A stretch of DNA of 64,000 nt from an uncultured Ruminiclostridium sp. (GCA_947594425.1 CANQED010000004.1:124001-188000); one strand, 5' to 3'. Shown: positions 8,109-16,671, counted from the stretch's first letter. Numbers and translations are program-made. Notes: generated by a model from the sequence alone, not told the origin.

Positions 8109-9767
8109 TTATTTTTCACTTGAGGGGGTATTAAAGGATCTTAGCGCGGATATAAAGCTCGAAAACTCGACCTTACTTGTCTCGTTTTCTAACTGTAGCC
8201 TTTGAGTAAAGCCGTTTGACTGCAAAAGTATGTCGCCGTAAATGTGGACCGACGCCGTGTCTCCGACAAATTCGAGATAGGAGCTCTCTTCCTCGTCAAG
8301 CGGTATTCGGGTCTTGTCGGCTAAAGCCTCCATACTTAGGCTGTCGATGACCTTAGCGGATAAGGTAAACACCTCCGACAATGTAAGCCCCCCGCAGATG
8401 TACTTCACCCTTATCGGTTGGGTTTCGGACGGCTGGATATCCGTCCTGCCATATATGGACAGCTCAAAGCCCTCGCCCTTTATTACGGCGGAATTATACT
8501 GCCGCGGCTTAACGGTATATTTTGTACGCGGAGCGGTCCTGCGCATAACGGCCTTGTATCTCTTTTTGACAAGGCGGCGCGTCTTTCTTTGGCGCAGGGC
8601 AAAATTTTTCTGCGCGTCGTGATAGACTTCGAGCAGATCGTTTGCAAGCCTTACCGCCCCCGACGTCTTTATAGATTCTCTTGTGCGCACCCCAAAATCG
8701 GCAAGCTCTTCGGCGGACATATCCCGTATCTTTTTCATAAGCTCGTACATTTGCTTGCCGTCGGTGAAGTTATAGCCGTTTATGCCGTCTTTGACCTGAC
8801 CCTCGTTTAGATGGTCGGCGAGGCTGAGCACCGGCAGGTGCATAGCCATTCCCTCAAGCATAGAAATAGAACAGGTATCCGACAGCGAGGTGGTGACATA
8901 TGCGTCACAGCAGGCGTAATGTATAGGCAGATCATCGTGCTCTGTCCTGCCCGCAAAGGTCACGGTGTCCGAAATGCCGAACTGCTTTGCCTCCTCGCAA
9001 TGCTGCTCATATAAAGGTCCTCCGCCTATAATGTATAATTTTAACTTGTCCTCGGGGCGGACATTCTCAGCCCAGTATTTTAGCAGCAGCGTGACATTCT
9101 TTTCTTTGCCGAGTCTCCCGCAAAAGCAAAACACCGTATCGTCGTCAGCAAAGCCCTTAGAGCGCCTGAATTGCAGCGCCTCGTCTTTATTTATCTTTTC
9201 GGGGTCGAATTTGTCAAGCTCGACAGAGTTGGGTATAACGTATATTTTCTTTTTTACGCCGCACTTTTTAAAGTATTCGGAGACCTTAAGCGACGGACCG
9301 GTTATCGCGCTCGCGGTAGCCGCGAGTATTTTCGCGTAAAAATGGGTAGCGGAGGTGACTATTTTGCCGAAAGCCGCTTTTTTCGCAACATAATATACAT
9401 AATCATCATACATAGTGTGCAAGGTATATACAAGCGGCACGTTAAGCTGCTTTGCGATAAGGATACCGGAGATGCCCACGCCGAATTCGTTATGAATATG
9501 AATGATATCGGGCGCAAAGTTTTTAATTTTCTCTAAGCGCTCAATGCTTATAGGTGGCGCAACGTCATAATTGTAGATCTTTTTGACCTTTACCGCGGGA
9601 CAGTACATCACATCGTCGGCTATAACGTGATTGTTAAAGCGCGAATCGGCGGTCACTACCAAAACGGTGTGCCCGAGCGCCTCAAGTCCGTCCTTTAACG
9701 TTTTGACGTGAGTTACCACGCCGTTTATCGTAGGGAGATATGTTTCGGTAAATAAAGCTATCCTCAT
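8109..9767 (-). CDS. GT4-family glycosyltransferase with C-terminal extension
   Basis: 552 aa. Residues 1-390 are a GT-B glycosyltransferase: start MRIALFTETYLPTINGVVTH, HIHNEFGVG, FCGRLGKEKN, and the donor-binding block SDTCSISMLEGMA (EX7E-type region). This resembles processive diacylglycerol glucosyltransferases of Gram-positives, so membrane glycolipid synthesis is likely. After a basic linker (KKRYKAVMRRTAPR) the last 120 residues form an extra domain rich in beta strands, not found in the short family members. No transmembrane segment. Divergent from the tRNA cluster. Confidence 0.88.
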   Translation of the reverse strand: MRIALFTETYLPTINGVVTHVKTLKDGLEALGHTVLVVTADSRFNNHVIADDVMYCPAVKVKKIYNYDVAPPISIERLEKIKNFAPDIIHIHNEFGVGISGILIAKQLNVPLVYTLHTMYDDYVYYVAKKAAFGKIVTSATHFYAKILAATASAITGPSLKVSEYFKKCGVKKKIYVIPNSVELDKFDPEKINKDEALQFRRSKGFADDDTVFCFCGRLGKEKNVTLLLKYWAENVRPEDKLKLYIIGGGPLYEQHCEEAKQFGISDTVTFAGRTEHDDLPIHYACCDAYVTTSLSDTCSISMLEGMAMHLPVLSLADHLNEGQVKDGINGYNFTDGKQMYELMKKIRDMSAEELADFGVRTRESIKTSGAVRLANDLLEVYHDAQKNFALRQRKTRRLVKKRYKAVMRRTAPRTKYTVKPRQYNSAVIKGEGFELSIYGRTDIQPSETQPIRVKYICGGLTLSEVFTLSAKVIDSLSMEALADKTRIPLDEEESSYLEFVGDTASVHIYGDILLQSNGFTQRLQLENETSKVEFSSFISALRSFNTPSSEK

Positions 9768-9901
9768 ATTTATACCTCTTTATAAAAGTAAAATTATGTT
9801 AAGGTCGCAAATTATATATACTTATTTAATTTTACACGAATTTTATAAAAATAGCAAGTCTTTACCTAAAAAATTTTAAAATAATTCTTGCAAAATTTTT
9901 C

Positions 9902-9930
9902 TTGACTTTTTAGAAAATATAGTGTATAAT
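9902..9930 (+). promoter_or_regulatory. Sigma-A promoter of the tRNA cluster
   Basis: TTGACT, 17-base spacer, TATAAT; 20 bases upstream of tRNA-Leu. Confidence 0.9.
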
Positions 9931-9949
9931 ATAATTCGTCACATCACAG

Positions 9950-10036
9950 GCCGCTGTGGTGGAACAGGCAGACACAAGGGACTTAAAATCCCTCGGTAGC
10001 GATACCGTATCGGTTCAAGTCCGATCAGCGGCACCA
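9950..10036 (+). tRNA. tRNA-Leu (anticodon TAA)
   Basis: Acceptor GCCGCTG/CAGCGGC, discriminator A and encoded CCA. Anticodon loop reads CTTAAAA (TAA). A long variable arm (CTCGGTAGCGATACCGTATC region) fits a class II leucine tRNA. Confidence 0.96.
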
Positions 10037-10061
10037 AATAAATGCTTTTCTAATTTACCAT

Positions 10062-10151
10062 GCAGAAATACCCAAGTGGTGAAGGGGCTCCCCTGCTAAG
10101 GGAGTAGGTCGGGAAACCGGCGCGAGGGTTCAAATCCCTCTTTCTGCGCCA
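10062..10151 (+). tRNA. tRNA-Ser (anticodon GCT)
   Basis: Acceptor GCAGAAA/TTTCTGC, encoded CCA, anticodon GCT in a CTCCC/GGGAG stem, long variable arm (GTCGGGAAACCGGC). Its last 68 bases are duplicated at 11721-11788. Confidence 0.96.
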
Positions 10152-10225
10152 GCGGTCACAGCCGCCATTAAATTACAAGCGGAGCAAAGCTCCGCTTGTG
10201 CTGTTATTAGTAAATATGAATATTT

Positions 10226-10302
10226 CGGGGTGTGGCTCAGCTTGGTAGAGCGCTTGGTTTGGGACCAAGATGCCGCAGGTTCAAATCCTGTCACCCCGAC
10301 CA
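10226..10302 (+). tRNA. tRNA-Pro (anticodon TGG), copy 1
   Basis: Acceptor CGGGGTG/CACCCCG, encoded CCA, anticodon loop TTTGGGA (TGG). Identical second copy at 11863. Confidence 0.96.
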
Positions 10303-10345
10303 AATTGTAAGGTGTTGCTATGCGCAGCACCTTTGAATTTATAAG

Positions 10346-10380
10346 GCTGGCGTTGTAAATAGCAACGCCGGCTTTTCTTT
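10346..10380 (+). terminator. Terminator after tRNA-Pro
   Basis: GCTGGCGTTG / CAACGCCGGC stem followed by TTTTCTTT. The same element is repeated at 11983-12017. Confidence 0.85.
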
Positions 10381-10517
10381 GTTTACTGCGGTGCAGATTT
10401 TGGGCGGTTTTGCATTCTCTCGGGAATTTGCCCCAAAGCTGCCACTCCGTAAACTCCTGACATGCCATTTTAGCTGTACTTCTTTTTCTGTTTATCACTA
10501 TCCATCGACCCATTTCA

Positions 10518-11720
10518 TCATTGCTTCAACTTCATAAAAGTTTTTCCGTCCCAATAATTATCTGATAAAAAATGCTCAACGTAATCCGACGAGGTCCATA
10601 GCTTTCGTAATAATATTCTTTTTATAAAATGATAAATTTCCGCGCGCAAAGCCTTTACTTGCTCGTGCAGCTGTTCGTTTTCGTGAAGAAGAGTTTCATA
10701 CTCGCCGTCCGTCTGCTCGGGGATGGAGAAACGCACAGACGGCTCGAACAGTTCTTTATATCTGCCGTATTTCTCATAATCTATTTTTTGAGCTTGTCTT
10801 TTTGCGTCTATCTGCTTGTCTGTCAAAAATTGATCAGGGACATACTTCAAAAATTTTGCGTCTGAGGGGTTGACATACGCAAAAAGTTGTGTTATACTAA
10901 AACCGGAACCAGTTACCAGAGGAGTGGATATTTTAATATGTTCCTCCTTCACGACGGCTGGTTCTTTTATTTTTGTTAAAATAACGCTTAAATACAAACC
11001 GTTGGATTGACCTTCATTATATTGCTTTACCTCTAACTGTACGGGGTAAAGATATCCGTCTTCTGCATAAGCGCTTAAAAGAACATAAGTGTTTTGCAGA
11101 TATTCATTTCCTTTATAATCTTTATGCATCTCAATAAGCTCAGCGTTGTTTACCAACTCGTCAAGACAGGTCAACATTTTTGCGTAATCATTATAATTTC
11201 CGCCGTAGTCTTTTTGATGATGTATGCTTGAGTCTAAGCTTCCTTTGGAAAATCCAAACTCAAAGTCTATACTACTGTTACTGTAATTGACATTATGTAT
11301 GCCCAACATATGCGCGAGCTGCCTGATAGGCTTCTTGGCGTCCTTTGCTCTTAAAGTGCGGTAGCTCTCAACGTCGATATCAGCCACTTTGCTCATATCG
11401 GGATGAGCGGGGGATATAGTTTTATCTTTTAGCTCATTATACCGTTCTTCCTCGGTCATATTTTCGGTGATAGAGAATTTTTTGCCGCTACTCTTATTAT
11501 CGGTGCTTTCCTCAGAGTTGTTCGTATTCTCATGCTGTACCGCTCTGTTATGTATAGCTGTCTTGAACGCGTCAAGCCAAAGATCTTTGATACTTTCAAG
11601 GGTTTGTGCGTCTTTGGATATAGCTCTTGCTATATCGTGCTCAACGTCGGAATGCTTTAAAAAATCACGTATAGCGTCAATGATCTCCTGCAGCTTGTTG
11701 AATATCTTCTTCGCTATGCT
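10518..11720 (-). pseudogene. Truncated large polyvalent (LPD-type) mobile-element protein
   Basis: The frame is open from 11720 to the stop at 10518, but its first methionine (11459) is internal, so the N-terminal part is missing. It is cut exactly where the duplicated segment begins. Upstream codons give a helical region (AKKIFNKLQEIIDAIRDF, then LWLDAFKTAIHNRA) followed by KKFSITEN. Then comes a domain with KPIRQLAHMLGI and YVLLSAYAEDGYLYPVQLE and a coiled region ending HEQVKALRAEI. This order is typical of giant polyproteins of Clostridia phages and integrative elements. The last 30 residues (WDGKTFMKLKQ) instead resemble the tail of the nearby immunity-like proteins, so it is a recombinant remnant. 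Confidence 0.7.
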
Positions 11721-12151
11721 GGGGCTCTCCTGCTAAGGGAGTAGGTCGGGAAACCGGCGCGAGGGTTCAAATCCCTCTTTCTGCGCCAGCGGTCACAGCC
11801 GCCATTAAATTACAAGCGGAGCAAAGCTCCGCTTGTGCTGTTATTAGTAAATATGAATATTTCGGGGTGTGGCTCAGCTTGGTAGAGCGCTTGGTTTGGG
11901 ACCAAGATGCCGCAGGTTCAAATCCTGTCACCCCGACCAAATTGTAAGGTGTTGCTATGCGCAGCACCTTTGAATTTATAAGGCTGGCGTTGTAAATAGC
12001 AACGCCGGCTTTTCTTTGTTTACTGCGGTGCAGATTTTGGGCGGTTTTGCATTCTCTCGGGAATTTGCCCCAAAGCTGCCACTCCGTAAACTCCTGACAT
12101 GCCATTTTAGCTGTACTTCTTTTTCTGTTTATCACTATCCATCGACCCATT
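11721..12151 (+). repeat. 431-bp duplicated segment, copy 2
   Basis: Second copy of 10084-10514. It begins in the middle of the tRNA-Ser D-arm, so the tRNA-Ser part here (11721-11788) lacks 22 bases of 5' end and cannot be functional. Confidence 0.97.
11863..11939 (+). tRNA. tRNA-Pro (anticodon TGG), copy 2
   Basis: Identical over its whole length to the copy at 10226. The cluster promoter is 1.9 kb away and two terminators lie between, so it may be transcribed poorly. Confidence 0.93.
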
Positions 12152-12423
12152 GCATATCGCTTTCAATTTCCCAAAATGTTTTTCCACCCCAAATTGGCGC
12201 TTCTTCAAATGCTATTATGCAGTCAGAAGCAGAAGCTTTTTGGTTGCAAAAATCGTTTCATCTGTTGTAAGATTATATACTTCAAGGCTGACATATTCTA
12301 CACTCCCCTTAGGTAATGTTTTAGTCCGACAACCATTAAAGAAAAACTTATCCCATTATAAATCACATAATGGTCTTCATAGTGAAGCTTTTCTATGAAA
12401 TCCTTTACATTTCCGTCAATCAT
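12135..12423 (-). pseudogene. Broken immunity-like gene (two frameshifts)
   Basis: From ATG 12423 three frames must be joined: MIDGNVKDFIEKLHYEDHYV..., then LPKGSVEYVSLEVYNL..., then KASASDCIIAFEEAPIWGGK with GKTFWEIESDMQWVDG before the stop. Joined, it is about 95 residues and aligns along its length with the intact 92-aa protein at 12504 (same N-terminal ISEF/KDFI block, LE-x-(W/Y)-N centre, acidic tail). Its 3' end lies inside the duplicated segment. Confidence 0.7.
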
Positions 12424-12503
12424 TATATCATTTCCTTCCTACAAGATACTTTTCTGATTTTCAAAGGTGATATCTTAAATTCCATAATTACTCCCATATC
12501 ATT

Positions 12504-12782
12504 TTATCCGTACTGGACAGTTATCTCGTCCTCTGCTTCATAAATTGTTCTATTATCAAACAGCTTTGAAGCCTCAAATTGCTCTACGCACTTCTCACGA
12601 AGATTATCAGAACACTTAAATGCAAGGCTATTTGTTGAGATATTCCAAAGTTCCAAAGTATATATATCACCGGAAGGACTAACATAGCCCGAAATCATGT
12701 AACGGTTGCTGTGATAGATAAATTCCATTTCGGGATTGTTATACAATTCGGTAATAAACTCACTTATAGTTCTACCTGTCAT
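12504..12782 (-). CDS. Probable immunity protein (92 aa)
   Basis: Small acidic protein beginning MTGRTISEFITELYNNPEME, with a beta-rich centre (SGDIYTLELWNIS) and a C-terminal helix and strand (EKCVEQFEASKLFDNRTIYE). I do not know a named family. Its start codon overlaps the stop of the upstream MGGRGA protein (ATGA), as in toxin/immunity pairs, and broken relatives lie just downstream. The immunity role is therefore inferred from arrangement. Confidence 0.6.
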   Translation of the reverse strand: MTGRTISEFITELYNNPEMEFIYHSNRYMISGYVSPSGDIYTLELWNISTNSLAFKCSDNLREKCVEQFEASKLFDNRTIYEAEDEITVQYG

Positions 12783-13210
12783 TTATTTTTCCTCCTGTAA
12801 TAATCAAGATAGTCATTGATCTGCGAATTTGAAACACCTTTGAAATACTTTCTGTATTTCTGTATCTCATTCGGTGTCATTAGCCTGCCTTTTTGACGAT
12901 GTTCAATGCCCGGCTGAGAGTATTCGTGAATGTGAAATACATTTTTACCATTTTCTGAAAGACCGCTTTCAAAGTGGTAACCGATTTCAAGAGTAGGAAG
13001 ATGCCCTTCATCAAACTCTCTATACTGCCTGAAAATTCCGTTCTCTTTATCAAGTATTATATATGCTCTCGAAGAATGTGCTTCAGCCGGCATACTATTA
13101 CTTGCTTTGTCTTCAACAGGGATTAATACTTTTATGCCACCAATCTCATCAACAGTGCTGTAAACATAATTTTTCTGCTTACCTTCTGTATATGCACCTC
13201 TTCCACCCAT
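12779..13210 (-). CDS. Phage/ICE toxin-like protein with MGGRGA start
   Basis: 143 aa from ATG 13210, chosen because AAAGGTGG precedes it and the protein opens with MGGRGAYTEG. That opening is characteristic of small Clostridia phage and element proteins related to head-associated or polymorphic toxin tails. The C-terminal half has a beta/His-rich segment (NVFHIHEYSQPGIEHRQKGR) and ends with PNEIQKYRKYFKG and a basic tail. The His-rich segment is similar in layout to His-containing nuclease-type toxin tails. One base separates it from DUF4417; it overlaps the next gene by 4. Confidence 0.55.
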   Translation of the reverse strand: MGGRGAYTEGKQKNYVYSTVDEIGGIKVLIPVEDKASNSMPAEAHSSRAYIILDKENGIFRQYREFDEGHLPTLEIGYHFESGLSENGKNVFHIHEYSQPGIEHRQKGRLMTPNEIQKYRKYFKGVSNSQINDYLDYYRRKNK

Positions 13211-13211
13211 A

Positions 13212-13835
13212 TCAGCGCACCACCTTTCTTGATTTACGGTAGTCCACAACAATGAGATTACCGTCCATTTCTTTGAATGGTTTGCCGAAGCATATAACAG
13301 CACTTGGCTCAACAGTTTCAAGCATATTGTTATATCCACGCAGAAAATCAATTTTTGAGCGCTTGCAGCCGATCATGCCAACAGCTACAACACTGCCATT
13401 TTCAACACCGTCGTTACAAAAAGTGTAGCTTCTGCTGTCACTCCATGTCATAGTGGGAACTACTTTAAGTCCCATACTCTGCCAATATGCTCCTACCCAA
13501 CGACTATGAGCAACACTTTCAAGCTGCCTCCAATAGTTCATATCGGAATAAGTTGAGTAATCGGGAGTAAGCAGGAACGCATATTGCGATAGTTTTGCGA
13601 TACTTTTCTCGGGATCTTTGTAAATACCCATAAAGCGGTAATCATCAATAAAAAAATGCACTCCGCAAGCCGTATTCTCTGCTCTGTCATTCCGTCTTGT
13701 GTCAGAATATGCAATAAGTCGAACATCGTCAAGTGGAATATTCTGTTTGTTTATTACAGGAATATCCCACTTGCCATAAGTCTCGAAACCGTTCCTCGTA
13801 AAAAGAGGATCATTTCTCATCGCTAAAGAAGTCAT
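13212..13835 (-). CDS. DUF4417 family protein
   Basis: 207 aa, AAGGAG just upstream of ATG 13835. Diagnostic blocks: FFIDDYRFMGIYKDPEKSIA, FLLTPDYSTYSDMNYWRQLE, HSRWVGAYWQSMGLKVVPT, and a GxVVAVGMIGC region followed by AVICFGKPF. DUF4417 proteins occur in phages and conjugative elements; their biochemical role is not established. First gene of a three-gene unit with the MGGRGA protein and its putative immunity partner. Confidence 0.85.
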   Translation of the reverse strand: MTSLAMRNDPLFTRNGFETYGKWDIPVINKQNIPLDDVRLIAYSDTRRNDRAENTACGVHFFIDDYRFMGIYKDPEKSIAKLSQYAFLLTPDYSTYSDMNYWRQLESVAHSRWVGAYWQSMGLKVVPTMTWSDSRSYTFCNDGVENGSVVAVGMIGCKRSKIDFLRGYNNMLETVEPSAVICFGKPFKEMDGNLIVVDYRKSRKVVR

Positions 13836-13891
13836 AGCTTCTCCTTTCTGCCGATTAAAACGGCGGTCAATAAATTTTTACTAATTTTGAA

Positions 13892-13921
13892 TTGACAAAG
13901 TAAAGGAAGCTATGATATAAT
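13892..13921 (+). promoter_or_regulatory. Sigma-A promoter, rightward
   Basis: TTGACA (13892-13897), 18 bases, TATAAT (13916-13921). No gene starts downstream on this strand before a terminator, so it drives a short RNA or decayed gene. Confidence 0.75.
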
Positions 13922-13927
13922 ATAATT

Positions 13928-14004
13928 AAAGCTGTTATGATTACATCATAACTCCCTAAAGCGCATTGTTTTGTTGTTAGCGGCAACTTGACAATGCGTT
14001 TTCT
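13928..14004 (+). ncRNA. Candidate small RNA (about 75 nt)
   Basis: Between the consensus promoter and a terminator there is no gene except a 4-codon frame (MITS). The transcript would hold a first hairpin GTTATGA/TCATAAC and then CGCATTGT/ACAATGCG with an inner GTTG/CAAC stem, ending TTTTCTTTG. It lies between divergent DUF4417 and convergent ImmA genes. Not matched to any family I know. Confidence 0.45.
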
Positions 14005-14059
14005 TTGTCGTACACTAAAACAATCAATGGCATCACCCCTTTCTATAAAGCTTGTCTTA

Positions 14060-14599
14060 TTATTTCTGTCTATCCTGTTTCACCCTGTAATCTGCAGATT
14101 GTTTAGTAACGTGGTATTTCTCTACAATTTCATTTGATGTCATCCCTTTTGAGGCATCAAAAGGGATCATGACCTCTCCGGTCAATGCTTTTGCTTGCCA
14201 CTCAACACTTCTAAACGGTTCGATATCCGTATCTCCGAAAGCACGGGCAGACACAGGAGTGAATCCTATACAAAAGAGTAGTATATGACAAATTTCATGA
14301 CATATAAAGCACAGAAAAGCATGATTATCGTCATAGCAAGCTCCATCATATACGGTTTGCTTTATCTCTATCTTAAAGCCGCCATCGGGTTTAGACAAAC
14401 ACTGTGCAAAAACCTTTGCAGGTAATTCTTTATCATTAACAATTTCATAATTTGTATTTTCGATAATATCCGGCAGTTTTTCCAAAGCCTGAAGCACAGG
14501 AAACGGTTCATCATCAGATCTACACCCGAAAATTACTCTAATGATTTTGCTGAATTTTCTTAAAGCAGCTCTGCTGGTAGGTTTAGTAATATAATCCAT
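14060..14599 (-). CDS. ImmA/IrrE-type metallopeptidase
   Basis: 179 aa. Zinc motif HEICH at about residue 107 inside CFICHEICHILLF, followed by a distal acidic residue in the region VEWQAKALTGEVMIPFD, as in ImmA/IrrE proteases. The C-terminus carries a helix-turn-helix-like MTSNEIVEKYHVTKQSADYR segment. In integrative elements and phages this family cleaves its partner XRE repressor on SOS or stress, de-repressing the element. Overlaps the upstream XRE gene by one base (TAATG), supporting that partnership. Confidence 0.88.
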   Translation of the reverse strand: MDYITKPTSRAALRKFSKIIRVIFGCRSDDEPFPVLQALEKLPDIIENTNYEIVNDKELPAKVFAQCLSKPDGGFKIEIKQTVYDGACYDDNHAFLCFICHEICHILLFCIGFTPVSARAFGDTDIEPFRSVEWQAKALTGEVMIPFDASKGMTSNEIVEKYHVTKQSADYRVKQDRQK

Positions 14600-14964
14600 T
14601 AGTTGTTGTTACTCCTTTTTAAAAGTTCTAAGATTTTTTGAGCCGTATCCTCATCGATATCCCCGAATGAACGCGCAAATTGCAACGCAGCGTCTCGCTG
14701 ACGATCAGAAGAACCCGATAAATCAAGCTTTATCTGTATTTTAGAGTTTTCGATAGCCTCATTAAGCTCATCTTGTTCTTCTTTTGTAAGGGCATAATGC
14801 TTTACAATAATGGGAAACCATCCTGCAGGAACGTTCTTTTTCCCGTTTTCCACAGCAGATAGGAATGACGTGGACACATCGAGTAATTCAGCAATATCAC
14901 CCATTACCTCATGGTGTTTGACCCTTAATATGCGCATTAATTCGCCGAATTTTGTGTAAGCCAT
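14599..14964 (-). CDS. XRE-family repressor
   Basis: 121 aa with an N-terminal helix-turn-helix (LMRILRVKHHEVMGDIAELL, then DVSTSFLSAVENGKKN) and a helical C-terminal half (QKILELLKRS). Preceded by GGAGG-type sequence at 14971-14975. Likely autorepressor of the element and target of the ImmA protease encoded immediately downstream. Confidence 0.9.
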   Translation of the reverse strand: MAYTKFGELMRILRVKHHEVMGDIAELLDVSTSFLSAVENGKKNVPAGWFPIIVKHYALTKEEQDELNEAIENSKIQIKLDLSGSSDRQRDAALQFARSFGDIDEDTAQKILELLKRSNNN

Positions 14965-15090
14965 ATCGGCACCTCCTTATTTACCAAATATTATAGCATT
15001 TATTTTATCAATTGTCAAGTACATTTTTTAATCTCTTTTTGGTTAATTTAAATTCGTGACATATAAAAGACTATAAGACATAAAAAGTAA

Positions 15091-15526
15091 TTGAGCTCGG
15101 TAGCGGACATTTTGGAACTCGAGTTCAGTAAGATATTGGAGCAGAATATATGGTTTCGCAAATGCAAACGCTGCGGAAAATATTTCATCATGAGTGGAAA
15201 AGGCGTTTGCTTTAGGGTGCGACCGCGTGGTAGTATTGCTTACCAAGCCGGAAAATGTCCTTAGAACATCTGAGCAGGACGAGAAGCTGGCTGCCCGTAT
15301 CCGTAAAAAATACCCCCATGCAGCGGAAAAGCTGCGGCAGAGAGCGAACCGATACAACGAGGGCGTTGCGTTGGCACAGGAATATGCAAGACAAGGGAAA
15401 GTTCTGATAGTCGCGCCGGACGATACCTGCGGTGTCAGCACTCTGTCCCGCGACCCGTCAAATATGAAACGGCTTTATGACAAAGGCTATGTCAATGGAG
15501 AAAAAATCAAGTCGTTCATGCAGTAA
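15091..15526 (+). pseudogene. Fused remnants: DUF6076-like zinc ribbon and patatin C-terminus
   Basis: From 15091 one frame reads LSSVADILELEFSKILEQ, then NIWFRKCKRCGKYF, a CxxCGxYF zinc ribbon like that of DUF6076 proteins. It degenerates after about 15186. From 15194 another frame reads EKAFALGCDRVVVLLTKPEN and later APDDTCGVSTLSRDPSNMKRLYDKGY, the C-terminal third of a YjjU-like patatin phospholipase, ending at 15526. Neither part has a complete domain or start; both look like junk joined by deletion. Confidence 0.65.
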
Positions 15527-15621
15527 CCGCTATGCTTCGCCTTTTACTTGCTCTAAAACAAAGACGGCTCACCACCGAGGATCTGCTCGGTTTTGATGAG
15601 TCGCCTTTATGTATTTATGCC

Positions 15622-16056
15622 TTATTTCCGTTCCGTCCTTGAAAGCAAAGCGAGCTTATCTTTTATTGCCTCTAATCCCAAAACAGGGTCGTCAATTTCC
15701 TGCACTGCTTTTTCCATAGGGCAAATTCCGTCGCCGTTTCGGTTGATGATTTGCTCGGTAAGTTTTCCGTATTCGCAGGCAATATTGTATTTTGCGAAAA
15801 CCTCCGCTCCCGCACGGCTTAAAACCTCGGCGTACACCTCTTTCACGCCGAGGAGAACATAAATCATTGCAGCCGCTTTTCCTACGATTTTATCGGCAGC
15901 CGAAAATCCGTTCAGATTTTCAGTACCGTCCAGCATATCCAAAAGCGGCTTTACACCGCGTTCTGTGCTTGTGTAAGCTTCCCCACCCTTGCACAAAACG
16001 CAGGTGTAATTGTTATCTTCGAGCAAGTTTTTTGCGCGCTCAAAATCAGTTGTCAT
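15622..16056 (-). CDS. DUF1893 family protein
   Basis: 144 aa. NYTCVLCKGGEAYTSTERGV near residues 17-36 and KIVGKAAAMIYVLLGVKEVY near 60-80 mark DUF1893, a small deaminase-fold-like family of unknown reaction. It overlaps the end of the ECF S-component gene by 11 bases, so the two are one operon; the pair recurs in Clostridia and suggests a role tied to the transported vitamin or precursor. Confidence 0.85.
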   Translation of the reverse strand: MTTDFERAKNLLEDNNYTCVLCKGGEAYTSTERGVKPLLDMLDGTENLNGFSAADKIVGKAAAMIYVLLGVKEVYAEVLSRAGAEVFAKYNIACEYGKLTEQIINRNGDGICPMEKAVQEIDDPVLGLEAIKDKLALLSRTERK

Positions 16057-16612
16057 TTTTCTTCAAATTTTCCACACGGTAGACGATCAGCGGCAAAAGC
16101 GCCCACTGCAAAGCAAGTCCGAACAGCCCGGCAGTGATGCTCGTCCAAATAGTCGAAACGGCGATTTGATCGTTCCCGAAAGCGTAAACCGCAAGCAGGA
16201 TAGCTCCCGCGCGCACTGCACGTCCCGCGATCTGCACCGCTAAAACCTTAACGAGCGTCGGCAGTTTGACATTTCTCAGAAGTCCCGCCGCAAGCCCGTA
16301 TACGCAAAGTTCGATCATCATAAACGGCAGCATAACAGCTCCGGGCATTCCCGAAAGCGCAAAGCTTGCAAGCGGTCCCAAAAGTCCCGCGATCGCTCCC
16401 GCATACGGTCCCGCAAGCAGTCCGACAAGAATTATCGGAAGGTGCATAGGCAAAAACGCCTCGCCGAGCGAGGTTCCCACTCCGGAAACCGCGCCGAGAG
16501 CGTGGAATATCTGCGGTACTGCCACCGCTCCGACGATCGCCGCGAGCGTTGCGATTGCTTGCATTTTCACCGACAAACGCGGCTTTTCTAAAGTTTTGAC
16601 CATTGTTGACAT
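16046..16612 (-). CDS. ECF transporter substrate-binding (S) component
   Basis: 188 aa, about six hydrophobic segments. Characteristic S-component block FLPMHLPIILVGLLAGPYAG and the following AIAGLLGPLASFALSGMP. S components bind a vitamin or micronutrient and share a common ATPase/T module encoded elsewhere. The substrate cannot be told from sequence; no riboswitch is visible in the short leader. AAAGGAG lies upstream of ATG 16612, and TATAAT-like sequence a little further. Confidence 0.88.
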   Translation of the reverse strand: MSTMVKTLEKPRLSVKMQAIATLAAIVGAVAVPQIFHALGAVSGVGTSLGEAFLPMHLPIILVGLLAGPYAGAIAGLLGPLASFALSGMPGAVMLPFMMIELCVYGLAAGLLRNVKLPTLVKVLAVQIAGRAVRAGAILLAVYAFGNDQIAVSTIWTSITAGLFGLALQWALLPLIVYRVENLKKNDN

Positions 16613-16671
16613 AATAAAATCTCCTTTTTTATTTTATTATATAATACCGGTTCATGTCCGATACAATATTC

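Larger units (their letters stand above)
10084..10514 (+). repeat. 431-bp duplicated segment, copy 1
   Basis: Matches 11721-12151 at a constant offset of 1637 with a single visible mismatch (CCC/CTC in the anticodon stem). It contains the 3' three-quarters of tRNA-Ser, all of tRNA-Pro, its terminator and about 130 bases more. Both copies end at the coding tail of a related small protein. Confidence 0.97.

Noticed and set aside
10130..10513. 127-aa frame antisense to the tRNA-Ser/Pro region (and its copy at 11767-12150)
   Set aside because: It is the reverse complement of tRNA genes; the VTGFEPAASWSQTKRSTKLS-type sequence is a well-known false annotation.
10226..12151. Simple integrase att duplication
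   Set aside because: The direct repeat is 431 bp and includes an extra tRNA; no integrase lies between the copies, so recombination or duplication is preferred.
16613..16671. Vitamin riboswitch before the ECF S-component gene
   Set aside because: The leader is too short to hold any known riboswitch and shows no recognisable motif.
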